64,000 nucleotides of DNA, taken from contig NC_059415.1 of assembly GCF_905220565.1 (NCBI RefSeq), positions 10,401,001-10,465,000 of the forward strand. Direction: 5' to 3'. The translations under genes were made by a program, and so were the position numbers. The first letter of the stretch is position 1, and every line of letters starts with the position of its first letter. The DNA is from Melitaea cinxia. Lineage: Eukaryota > Arthropoda > Insecta > Lepidoptera > Nymphalidae. Positions 1 to 12,300 of the stretch are shown piece after piece. The notes beneath the pieces were generated by a model, which saw only the letters and a list, made by a program, of their open reading frames with translations, had not been told where the DNA came from and made no database searches.

Positions 1-947
1 GGATTCATTTTTAGAAAATGTCGTTTTATCCCTGTTTTTAGGGAGTGAAAAAAATATCATTAGAATGCGAAGGTAAATTTCGCGTTTGTCAATTTAGTTG
101 CAATAGCTCGGTGGTAAATCGGTCGGTCGGGATCAACCGAGAAGATCATGGTTCAAATCCCCATGTCCCTGATCAATTATTTTTTCTTTTTCTTTTTCTA
201 ATGGCACTCGTTATTTTTTATTTAAATAGGCTGCTCTTATTTTTTATTATTATGTCGGTAAAATCGAAAAATATTATTCATATTTTATCATTATTATTTT
301 TAAATAATTTTTTATTTTTGATTTCTAAATTTATTTATATTTTTTATTATTGTCGGTAAAAAAAATATTGTTCATATTTTATAAATATGTAATTCGTATT
401 TAAATGTGATTTTCAGAAAAAAAAACACGATTTGTTGGAGCGCCTATCAGTTTTGAGAAGCAATTACTCTCAATCTTGTAATTGTGTATTTTATATCAAT
501 TTTTAATTTATCGTTATTTTTTTTGTGTTAATTCATTATTAGTAATTATCTTTGCAGCCAAACGAAAATAAATCGACTTCAATTACATCGACAAGTAATA
601 CAATAAAAAAAATTGTCAAGAAATACGCATTATCAAAGATTACTCCAAAAGTTGTAATCAGATCTCGATGAAATATGATAAATATCGGCTTTCGATTAAG
701 TTAAAAATCATCAAAATCGGTACACCTAGCAAAAAGTTATGCGGATTTTCGAGAGTTTCTCTCGATTTTTCTGGTATCCCATCATCAGATCCCGGTTTCC
801 TTATCATGGTACCACACCAGGGATATATCCTTTCCAACAAAAAAAGAATTATCAAAATCTTTTCATAAACGACGAATTTATCCCCGAACATACATTTAAA
901 AATATAAGTATATATATACAAATTAATTATTATTAAAAATATGTATA
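1..947. other. Non-coding, repeat-rich flank in a Dscam-like intron
   Basis: AT-rich sequence with no exon that fits the downstream Dscam-like frame. Short open frames here are AT-rich noise. At about 660-870 there is a block containing 'ATCATCAAAATCGGTACACC' and 'CCACACCAGGGATATATCC', which looks like a dispersed lepidopteran repeat. As the first visible coding exon (3182) opens mid-protein with a splice acceptor, this region is inferred to be intron of that gene. Confidence 0.5.
100..176 (+). repeat. tRNA-like relic (SINE head?)
   Basis: Contains an A-box-like TAGCTCGGTGG followed 40-50 nt later by a B-box-like GGTTCAAATCC, the spacing of a tRNA internal promoter. The T-arm stem does not pair well and no convincing acceptor stem is present, so it is read as a tRNA-derived SINE head or tRNA pseudogene and not a working tRNA. 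Confidence 0.3.
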
Positions 948-949
948 TA

Positions 950-2140
950 CTAGCTGTGCCCGCGGCTTCGCCCGCGTTTAAATCAGTTTGTCAAAAAATT
1001 GTCCTGGCAAACTTCCAGTGAAACTCTCATCAAAATCGGCTTCGGTCGTTCCGTAAACCTTCCTCTTGAACCGCATGATAATCCGTTCAGTAGATTTTGA
1101 GGGAATTGATCACATACACTTTTGGAGACTTTGTTTTATACACTAACTGTAGCCCGCGACTACGTCCGCGTGGTTATGAAGATATGCATTACTATTAAGA
1201 TGCTTAACGCAAATTATTTTTTTATTTCAGTCACTTGAAATGCTTATCACTCTGAGTAACTTTTTTAAAGGCACAATTTAGTATAATTTAATAGTTATTT
1301 TTATAAAACCTCTCTATACACCACATTTTTAGTTTTATTTTCAGGCTGCAGTCTGAATAACCTATCAGGCGAACTTATTGCTGCTGTATATGTTTCATAC
1401 AAACTATCAACCCCAATTAAACCCCCTTAGCGATGGAATATCACAAAATCCGTTCTTAGCGGATGTCTACTAACTATAATCTACCTCCCTGCCAAATTTT
1501 ATCTTTGTCCATCTTGGATGGATGGACCATCCAGCGGTTTTTGAGTTCTCGTGATAAGTGAGTCAGTGACCTTTCTATTTTATGTATATAGATTACGATG
1601 TATTATTTGGACACTTCCTCGCCATCTATAGAGCATAGATTTTAAATTTCAAGTCTCTTACCTTAATAACATAGGACTTTCATACAAACTTCCAATCCCC
1701 GTTTTATCCCCTTATGGGTCAAGTTTCGTAAAATCCATTCTCAGCGGATGTTTACGCCCTATAAGGAACCTCTCTGCCAAATTTCAAGTTTGTAGGTATT
1801 ATAATTTCGGAGATTTCGTGATCAGTGAGACGTGACCTACGATCCCCCGTTTTAACTCCAAAAAGGAGTTGATTTCTAAAGATACATTATTTGGACACCT
1901 TTTCACCATCTATAGAGCTTACATTTTAAATTTTAAGTCTCTTACTTCTAAAACATAGAACTTTCATACAAACTTCCAACCCCCATTTTACCCCCTTAGG
2001 GGTCGAGTTTCGTAAAATCCGTTCTTAGCGGATGCCTACGTCTTATAAGGAGCCTACCTGCCAAATTTCAAGTTTGTAGGTTTTATAGTTTCAGAGATTT
2101 CGTGATGAGTGAGTGACCATTGAGTTTTCTCCGGCTGGAT
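950..2140 (-). mobile_element. Helitron-like composite element, copy 1 (2 internal repeats)
   Basis: In minus orientation the 3' end reads ...GGGCACAGCTAG followed by T, the CTAG|T end expected of a Helitron. A head of about 640 bp is followed by two tandem units of about 284 bp (anchors 'ATTATTTGGACA' near 1602 and 1886) carrying the phrases CCCCGTTTTA, GTTCTTAGCGGATG and GGAGATTTCGTGAT. The far (5') end differs from the other two copies and seems truncated or replaced near 2140. Non-autonomous: no protein is encoded. Confidence 0.6.
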
Positions 2141-2584
2141 TGAGTAACCTCCTCCCTTTTTTGAAGTCGGTTAAAAAAGACTTCATCCAAACCGGCAGCG
2201 AATCATTTTAACTCTCTCTTCTACTACTAATCCTTCATGATTTACTAAAAATACCGAGCGGAGCTCGGTCACCCAGGTACTGTTAATATATAGTTTTGGT
2301 TATTATTGGTATGGTATTGTATTGAAAACCCTTATGGCAATATATTTTCAATGCATAAATTTTCTATTTGCTACTTTTTTTTTTTAATTTTTACCTTCAA
2401 ATATTGAAATAAGAAAAGTTTTTCATCGCTATTTTATTTTTACCATCACAATATTCCCAAATAATTCCAATAACAATTGTTTATGGCTGAATTACGTTTG
2501 CAGCAATCACGAGGTTGAAAAAAAACTAATAATAATTATTATTTTTTATTCATATTAATACAATAATTATCTTTTAATGAAAAG
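2141..2584. other. Intronic AT-rich stretch
   Basis: Includes TTTTTTGAAGTCGGTTAAAAAAG, a common lepidopteran repeat edge, then AT-rich sequence. No exon or other feature was found. Confidence 0.4.
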
Positions 2585-2885
2585 TGCTGTGTGGCTATGG
2601 CACTATAGAATTTAGCCACCCCCTCTCATCCCGTGGGTGTCGTAAGAGGCGACTAAGGGATAACAAAGTTCCACTACCACCTTCGAACTTAAAAAGCCGA
2701 CCGATGGCGGGATAACCATCCAACTGCTGGCTTTGAAATACACAGACCGAAAACGGGCAGCAGCGTCTTCGGTGCTACAAAGCCAGTAGTACTGCGGTCA
2801 CCAAAACACATGAGTTCACGTTACTTTTGGCGTAAACTTGTGGAGGCCTATGTCCAGCAGTGGACTGTATAGGCTGTAATGATAT
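2585..2885 (+). repeat. Dispersed repeat, 'GTCCAGCAGTGGACTG' family
   Basis: Begins CTGTGTGGCTATGGCAC and ends with GGAGGCCTATGTCCAGCAG and TGTATAGGCTGTAATG. The same sequence recurs in minus orientation at 32418-32572, 36466-36695 and 45868-46200, where it abuts a TCA microsatellite (45868 copy). Microsatellite-ended copies suggest a LINE 3' tail or LINE-mobilised SINE. It has no coding potential. Confidence 0.65.
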
Positions 2886-3181
2886 CTTGTAATGAAAGAC
2901 TGCTTTAGTCGAAGTGGAACTAAAAGAGTGATCAAAATAATATTACAATTAATAAAGTTAGAAATTAAAACAGTGGGGCATTGAAAGGCTAATATGGGGA
3001 ACTCATGAGGTGGTCGCCTGGGAAACTTCCATCAGTTCGGTACGTCAGAAAATTATTGGTATTAGGGTTCCGTAACTGCTGTCTGTATTAGATAGTTATA
3101 ATGTTAATAAAGATTAGGAAACAGACAAAATAAATTTGCCATAGTACATATTGATAAAAATTAAAATTAATATCATTATAG

Positions 3182-3317
3182 GTGGTGGAAAGAAGTTCAG
3201 AATTGTTCAGTGCATTGGTAATAAAGAAGGTCTCTCTTGAACACTGTGGAACCTACACATGCGTTGCTTCAAACCACGTCGCTAAAGTAAACAAGTCAAC
3301 TGAACTATACATTAAAG
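3182..3317 (+). CDS. Dscam-like: Dscam-like exon: end of Ig7
   Basis: Follows acceptor ATTATAG and ends at donor GTAAGC. Encodes the F-strand of an Ig fold (GTYTCVASNHV) and the linker to the next Ig. Starts in frame and leaves one base (G) for the next exon. It is the first exon in the window, so the protein is incomplete at its N terminus. Confidence 0.85.
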
Positions 3318-6300
3318 GTAAGCAGTTTTTATTATTTAATGAAGTGAACTGAAATAGCACGCAACGTTCCACTGCTGGACAAGACAGGTCACTTTCTCCA
3401 CATAGGAGAAGAGTGGGAGTTTTTCCATCACACTGCTCTACTACCAATTCAGGTGATCTCCGAAGCAAGATAGGAAGAGACCCAGTGGCAAATAACATAC
3501 ATCCATATCAGAAATGAATATTTATACGAATATCTTCTCTGAATTAGAATCGACCCTGAAACTGACGACTTTAACTAGAGCACCAGAAAAACGGTCGTCG
3601 TGTTGTAATGAACTACAAGATCCTTAAAGAAAGTTTTAGAATACAAAGTCCTGCAACTTTACAGAGAATATTTTTTCAAAGTTTCATAGTATTGTTCGGT
3701 TCACAAAAGAATTTTAAATAGATATTCAAACACTAAGTTTCTTGATGGCCTTTGAAGTTCGTACTGCCGTATCTTCTATACTTCACGCGTATTCAATTAC
3801 TGTTAACTTTTCATTTCTTATTGTAGTTTCACAATGTGACAGTTTTCTTGTTGAGGTTATGAAATAATACTTTTTCTTTAGTAAACTCGATAATATTTAT
3901 AAAATTAACTATTTTCTGCAACATATATAAAAGATAACTAAGCTCACTAACTTTACTTTTATTTACTTATTTTAAAGACAAATTTGAAACTTGAAACGAC
4001 AGCAACAAAAATTATCATACTTGATGAGTTTTTGACATCAATGTAACTTTGTATGTTAATGAAGTATATACTAGACTCAAAATTTCATACATACGCTAAG
4101 TGTCCACCAACCCAACAAAATAAGGTTAAAAAGCTTGTTTAAATGTTCGTTTATAATCAAATCTTTTCTTTTTTTCAGTTGCACCAAAATGGTTAGAAGA
4201 GCCTACTAATTCGTCGTTACTTCTTGGAAGGAAGGGGGCAGTTTCTTGCAGCGCTAGCGGCTACCCACAACCACAAGTACATTGGATGAAAAAAGATGGT
4301 AACTTTAGTTTTGTTATAGCTAACAGATCCCAAGAAATTAGTATCAAATATTTTCCTCTTTCTCCTCCTTCTCCTTCTTCCTCTTCTCCTTCTCCTTCTC
4401 CTCCTTCTCCTCCTTCTCCTCTTTCTCCTTCTCCTTCTTCTCCTTCTTCTTCTACTCCTTCTTCTTCTCCTTCTTCTCCTTCTCCTTCTTCTTCTTCTTC
4501 TCCTTCTCCTCCTTCTCCTCCTTCTCATCCTTCTCCTCCTTCCCCTCCTCCTCCTCCTGCTCCTCCTCCTCCACCTCCTCCTCCTCCTTTAATTTATAAA
4601 TCTCTTGCTAGTTACCTACGACAGCACATTCGCCGACATATACAAATATTTTTCTATTTATACTATTAGCACGGAAGACGTCCTACCAATACAGATTTTC
4701 GGTTAATGTATGGGCGAGCATACATAGAAACACCATAATTGGTCCTATTTTTATTGAAGGCAGTTTAAATGCTGAAAAGTTTCTGGAACTCCTAGACGGA
4801 CCAATTGCTGATTACATTGACAAGCTTAATCTAGAGGCTTATAGCCAGATGTGGTATCAGCTAGTCGGAGCACCTGCTCATTCAGTTGTGTCTGCCAGGG
4901 AACGTTTATCGGAAATGTTCGGGCAGCAGTGGAATGGCCGTCATGGACCATCAAGGTGGCCAACGAGATCACCAGGTCTCACGCCTATGGATTTCTTTTT
5001 GTGGGGTTTTATAAAAAACGACGTGTACTCAACAGATGTAAATACAGTTGATAAGTTATTTTGATGTTAGGACTTATTTGATGGTTTTGAAATACTCCTA
5101 TAAACTAGTATTACCCGTGTTATCACTTATCGTTATATTATCCCCACTCTGTATACAAAAAAAATTGACCCTATGATCTTTTTTCTACTAAAGTTTGAGT
5201 AAACCTCTGGTTTTAAAACATTTTTCTTAGCTATTGACAAATTTTAACCAAAATGATGATCAAAGTCAAAACCTATAACTAAATTAGTTGAAACGCTAAA
5301 ATTTGATTGCTCCTGTTTCAGCTCTTCTGGGTACTTGGCAACCTGTTTTAGAATTAGCTGGAGGTGGGATTCTGAGTCTTCCTAACGGGACCCTGGTGAT
5401 CGAAGAAGTATCCCTAACGGATGAAGGTCTTTATTCCTGCAACGTTGAGAATGGAGTTGGTACACCGCTTAGTAAAACTGTCTGGATGAGTGTTAACAGT
5501 AGGTAACTTTATACTAATAAGTCTTCTAAAACAATATATTATATTTAAAAACGATTGTACGAGTATAAACAAATAACGCATACTTTAAAGATTTTTCTAA
5601 TGTTCACGTGAATTTCAGTAATTAAATTGAAACAACTTGTTTTTAAAGATTATTTTGGCTTTTTTATTACTTTAGTTATTATCCACCATCGATACATTTG
5701 TCGCATTTTAATTAATTTTGGCCATGACTTCGTAGAACTTTCATTTTTGATTGGCACTATATTTTCTCAACTGAATTTTAAATCAGACATTTGTATTTAT
5801 AGACAATAATAAACTGACCATTTCAGAACCGGTTCACTTTGAAACAACATCAACTAATGTAACATCGCGTCTCGGACATCCTGTAACTCTAGAATGTCGC
5901 GCTTTAGGCGATGATCCGATCAGAATTGTATGGACACATGATGGCAACATCTTGGATTCTCAGCATCACAGGTCAGTAAAACAATAACACATTTAAACAT
6001 TCTGATGAAGCTTTAATAGAAATCTGGCTGTTTTGATTAATTGAAATGAATTTTGTCGCTAAACGCTTATAAATTTTTGTTATTTTCTTTACAAAGTAGT
6101 GAAGTAATTCTAACTAGATTTTGCAAGAATGATCGTGGTTTAATTAGATATTTGTAACTATTTATAAGCCATTGTATTTTAAATTCTATTTTATTACTAC
6201 ATTGTATAAATTATGTTGTTTAAAATCTGTGTTTATTCTCATTTTCCAGATCAAAATATTCTGAAACAAAAACGTCGGTCGGTGTAACTAGCACAATTAG

Positions 6301-9300
6301 CATGCAGTACTCAGAAGCTAGCGACGCAGGCTTTTACCAGTGTCGAGCCACTAATCCTTATGGAGCAGCAAGTTTCAATATCTTTCTTACAATTTTAGGT
6401 AATAATAATTAATATTCTTTATTTTACACTAAAGATAAATACAATATATTTAAATTCACAACATAGTCTTAGCTTTGTAAAATTGGCGGCCTTATCGCTA
6501 AAAAGTGATTGCTACCAGGCAACTAGTCCTTTTTCACAACGAATTGATTCAACATTTTTTTGGCAATGCAGAACAATTAAATCTGAATAATAAGAAATAG
6601 CGCAACGTATAGAGAATCACTTTTACGACTGTATGAACATAATCTGGATTTTGTTATGCTGTTTAGCTTTTGATGATGTAAAAGTTTCTTTTAATGAAAA
6701 ATAATTATACCTAGACAGAATTCAATGCACTTCCGTTTTTAACTGCTTATACGTTCCATTAAAACGTTTTTTACTAACTAGGTAATATTCAAGTCTGTGC
6801 TACTCTATACCTTGTTGTACTTTATTTTCTTTTTCCAAAATGATTTGAAGGTTATCTGTAAGAAATACTTAATACTTGCGATATATCCTTAGCCTCTTAA
6901 CCGCAGAGCCGCCACAGCCACCGTCAGAGTTGCGGGTAGAGAGCGTCCGCGCGCGCACCGCCCAGCTGTCGTGGCGCGCCGCACGCGCTCGCGCCCCGCA
7001 CTACACGCTGCAGTACGCGCCCGCGCCCTACGAGCAGGCGGGCTGGGAGCGCGCGCTCACGCTCAACTTTACTAGGTAACCTGCACTACCTGTGTGCCCT
7101 ACCTGTCACTCCAATACGAACAAGCTTGAGCTGTGGCTGATTGGAAACGATTAGTACGAAAAACACCTACAAACGCCTCATCATTACTGAGGTAGGGCAC
7201 AGTACTGAGGTAGGGCACAGCAGGAATTTCCTGCTCAAAATATGGAGCAGCCCGACTGGGCTAGTACCTCGACCTTACAGAAGATCACAGCAAAATAATA
7301 CTGTTTTCAAGCAGTATTATGTTCCTGTTGGTGAGTAAAGTGACCAGAGCTCCTGGGGGGATTGAGGATTGGGTCGGCAACGTGCTTGCGATGCTTCTGG
7401 TGTTGCAGGTGTCTATAAGCTACGGTAATCGCTTACCATCAGGTGAGCCGTACGCTTGTTTGCCGACCTAGTGACATAAAAAAAAATCACCTACAGTTCC
7501 TAGTCTCGGGAGAAATATGTATGATCAATATAACGTTTAGCATGTTCGGAGATCGTACCCGCGACCTCAAGTGACATGTCCTACGACCGCTGCACCAACG
7601 GTTCGTCAAAAAGATGGCTGTAAAGACTTTTAGATAGTATACTCGGTCTCTTTTAGTATATTTATGTTATTTATTTTGTTTAATTATAATATAGTACTAG
7701 GATGGATGAAATACAGTAATATGCTATATTTTAACTGAGGTAGGGCACAGCAGGAATTTCCTGCTCAAAATATGGAGCAGCCCGACTGGGGTAGTACCTC
7801 GACCTTACAGAAGATCACAGCTAAATAATACTGTTTTCAAGCAGTATTGTGTTCCTGTTGGTGAGTAAGGTGACCAGAGCTCCTGGGGGGATTGGGGATT
7901 GGGTCGGCAACGCACTTGCGATGCTTCTGGTGTTGCAGGCGTCTATAAACTACGGTAATCTCTTACCATCAGGTGAGCCGTACGCTTGTTTGCCGACCTA
8001 GTGACATAAAAAAAATATATCCAAAGTCCAATTCAAGAACGTATTAATTAAAAACTAACTCGTATTAATTCTTTAAGTGTTTTCTTAGTCAAAAAGCAAA
8101 ATAATGAGTAAAAAGGTACAATATTAAAAACGCGTCTCCTCGATGAAATTTATTATTTTTTTATTTATTTATTTATTTATTTATTTAATTAGAACCACCA
8201 ACAGAATTGCATGTTTAAAAAATTTACAATTAGATATATGCAAAGGTATTAAGTATATACATGTAATTCCTCTTAAAGGTAGTTACAGCATGCGCTTTAG
8301 ACAATTGAGTCATCAGCATCAAAAGATTTTAAACATATAGGATTTAAATTAAAAAAAAAATACATACAAAATAAAGAACTAAATACATAACTATTACTAT
8401 TATAAATTAAGATAAGTTAATATTAGTGCTACATAACTTTTGATTTGAGGAATCAAATGACTTTAATAGTTTCTTTTTAAATACAGCTAAGTTATCTGCA
8501 AAGATGTCTAATGACTTGTTTTTAACTGTAAATTCTCTGTAGAGCCTACTCAGTCTAGGGATGAGGGAATAATAACCGAGGTTTGTTCTCTGGGTTTTAT
8601 AAGCAAATAGTGAAAGGGGATATCGTGGTATGCGAGAGGGAACGTTAATTGAAATTTTGCTTAGGAGTTCTGAATTATCCACTGTTCCATTCACTAGTTT
8701 GTGTAAGAATACCATATCAAGTAGCTTGCGCCGGTTATAGAGTGAGTTTAACCGAAACTTATTTAGCCGTGAGTAGTAGGGCATTCTTTTGTCCTGTCCA
8801 ATAGAATAAAATTGCGTAAACCGTCTCTGTATACTTTCCAATCTATCTTTATGGGTCTGGTAGTTAGGGTTCCAAATGAGCGTTCCATATTCTAGCTTAC
8901 TCCTTACTAATGTAGTGAATAAAATTTTTTTGGTTTTCAGTTTTTTAAATTGTTTAGAATTTCTAAAAATAAACCCCAACATCTTGCGTGCAGACCTGCA
9001 TATGTTATCAATATGTACATTATAACGTAACTTACCATCAATAGTGATACCTAAATCGCGAACATACTCCAATTTCTGTAATTGGTGCGTACCAATAAAA
9101 TATTTTCCCTCAACCAAAAATCGTTTACGTGTGAAAGTAATATATGAACATTTGGAAGGGTTAAGCTCCATTCCATTTAACTTACACCATTCGAAAACTC
9201 TATTGATATCTTCTTGTAAAGACTTAACGTCATGCTTATTTGTAATTTCTTTAGCAAGCTTTAAATCGTCAGCATAAATTAAACATTTGGAATTCTTGAT

Positions 9301-12300
9301 GCAATCAGTAATGTCGTTAATGAAAACATTAAATAGTAATGGTCCTAAAATTGATCCTTGAGGAACACCAGACACAGCGAGATAAAATAGAGAATTGTGA
9401 CCTTTGATAACTACGTATGAGCGTCAGTTGGCTAAATATGAAGAAATCCAAGACAAAAGAGGCCCTCCTATGCCAAAAGTTGAGAGTTTTGCCACCAGCA
9501 GTTTGTGGTTTACCCTGTCAAATGCTTTTGAGAAATCTGTGTAAACTGCATCGACTTGTCTACACGCATCTATAGATGTTGTAACGAAGTTCATGAAATT
9601 AGCCAGATTTGTTATGGTAGATCTACAGTCAATAAATCCGTGTTGAGATTCTGAGAGAGCATGGTGAACGTGGCGTGACAAGATTGGATGTAGCAAAGAT
9701 TCGAAGACTTTCGATAGTGTCGAGAGTATTGATATAGGCCTGTAGTTGGTTATAGATTCACGATCGCCATTCTTATAAACAGGGACTATTCTTGCTAACT
9801 TCCATATCTCAGGATAAACACCTGTGCATAAAGATTTGTTATATATTAAGTGAAGTGGTAATGATAATGGAACAGCGCATTCCTTAATGAATAAAGGAGG
9901 CAAATTGTCCGGACCTGATCCTTTTCTTACATCAAGTCCTTTCAGCTTTCTGATTATATCCTCAATGGTAATTTTAATATTGCAAATGCTACCTGAGATA
10001 ACATTCAAGACATGTGAGTAATTTTGTGAATATTCACTCGAGTCATAGACTGATGCGAAGAAATCCGCAAAGAGATTGCACAAGCTAGAGCCATCAGTGG
10101 CAATTTTATCACCAAGCTTCATCTTTGCGGGATATGTATTTGTTGACTGCTTCATATTTTTTAGATGAGTCCAGAAACTTTTAGGATTTTTCGTCAAATT
10201 ATCTTCAATTGATGCAATATATCTATCATAACATTCCTTCATTAACTTGTTACTGTCGTTTCTTAGAGATTCAAAATGAATTTTATCAAGTTTGTTTTTG
10301 AATATTTTAAATTTTAACCTGTATTTATTTTTTTGTTTCAACATGGAAATTAGTTTATAGTTATACCATATAGGGAATTTACTGTTTTTACGTTTAGTCT
10401 TAGGAACATGTTTTTCAATGATTTCCCTCACTTTATTATAAAATATTGTGAGCATAGAATTGACATTAAAACAATTTGAAAATAAATTAAGCCAAGGTGT
10501 ATTATTTAAATCATTGATAATATTACCATAGTTTGCCTTATAGAAGTTTAATCTTTCAGTAGTCTTTTCATCTATATTAGCTAAGTCGCTTTGTTCAAGA
10601 CTAACTATTTACAGGAAAGAAAACGACATTCGTCAAACAGTCGAGCTGCAGAACCTAAGGCCGGCGACGCCCTACGCAGTTCGCGTTGCCACCGCTAACG
10701 AAGTGGGCGTGAGTCGATACACGGCACCCGTACACTTCACCACTCATGAAGAAGGTTTGTACACTTAGAGAAGGAATAAAAATAATCAGCAATTTGACAA
10801 CAGGTTAGCGCAGTGGTTATTGTAATAACAATTGAGCGTTCACTATTACTCATAGAATGTGTTAACCCTATCATAGGAAACAACTGTAAAGTAGTTTACT
10901 CAATAAGAATCGATTTTCGATCGATCATATACAGCCCAGGGTATGAAAAAAGTATGAGAATTAAAATCTACTGAACGAATGACCTCGTTACGTATTTTGA
11001 GATTCCGATTCTTAGACTAGCAAGCCTTTCTTGTGCCTATTTAGACAGTCGATCGGAAGGAGCAAACTTCAGTCGTGCGTCGGAGTTGATACACACTTTT
11101 TTTAAAGTCATAAATAATGTTCATAAGCCCATCAGTTCTGATAGCATTTTTAACTTGCCTTGGCTCACCATCAACTATCTCAAATAATAATAAGTTGTTG
11201 AAATAATTATAAGAATAATTTATATAACAAATCAATGTTTGCGTGTTCCTTGTGTAACTGAATTTATAATAATATAATATATAATAATTCTCCAGCTCCA
11301 TCAACCCCACCGATCAATGTCCATGTGGAACAGACAGAAAATCCAGGAGAGTTATATGTAACGTGGCTTTCTCCGCCTAAAGATAGCCATAACGGCATCA
11401 TTACAGGGTACCACATCAAGGCTGTGCCACAGAATGTGAGATCAAGTAAGTAGTATGATATTTTAAAAATATTTTTATTTACTATACAATAAATTTCATG
11501 ATATAGAAGAAACAAAAAGTTTTTTGGAACTCTAATACCGTAATAATTAATGTTTAAGCTAATGAAAGAGCAAAAAGGGGTATAAATATAGTCCGTTATT
11601 CCGAAACTTAAGATAGCTTAGTATCCTAGATTGGGTAAGAAACAATTCTTAGCTCCGAAAATTTTCAAACTAAAATTTTTAAAAGTCTATTTACTTCAAT
11701 TGTAAATATATCTTATCCAGTTTCAGGCGACAGTGATACCAGAACGATAAAAGTTACTCAACAATCTGGCAAACAAGAAACTACCATTAGTGGACTTCTT
11801 AAGAATACTAGGTAATAAAATATTTATTACCTTTAAACCATGATTGAATAACCATTCATTCAGATAAAGTTATCTTCTAGTTTAGTACTAATTTTATTTA
11901 TAAAACTCAGGATCATTTAGAAGTAGGAATGATATTGTTATTCAATCCACGTTGATGTTCAAGCGTCGTCATTACCTACTTGATTGAGTTTACCCTTTTG
12001 TGTAGTAATTAGTAAAGTAAGAAGACATTTTGGAAACTATTTTTTTTTAACTTAAAGTAATTATCAGTATTGATATGTTATTTGTTAAATATTTTCTGGA
12101 AGTTCCATACATCGTGAATAAAGATATATTCTATTTTAACTTTGAGTTAGAATTAATTTTTAAATAGTCGGTATTATTTTTAAAATATCCTGATAAGGCG
12201 AAATACCACTGAAATTGATTAAAGTTTACAAAGTAAGGCATGCAATACCAACCTTAAGGATTTTAGTGAAAACCTTTTTCTAAGACTATTTTGTGAATAT

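Noticed and set aside
100..176. A functional tRNA gene
   Set aside because: A and B boxes are present but the acceptor and T stems do not pair.
4217..4528. Minus-strand poly-arginine and plus-strand Ser/Pro open frames
   Set aside because: They are translations of the TCC/TTC triplet repeat with no gene-like ends.
3182..7075. Mutually exclusive Dscam1-type exon cassettes
   Set aside because: Each Ig half is encoded by one exon here. Any arrays would lie upstream of the window.
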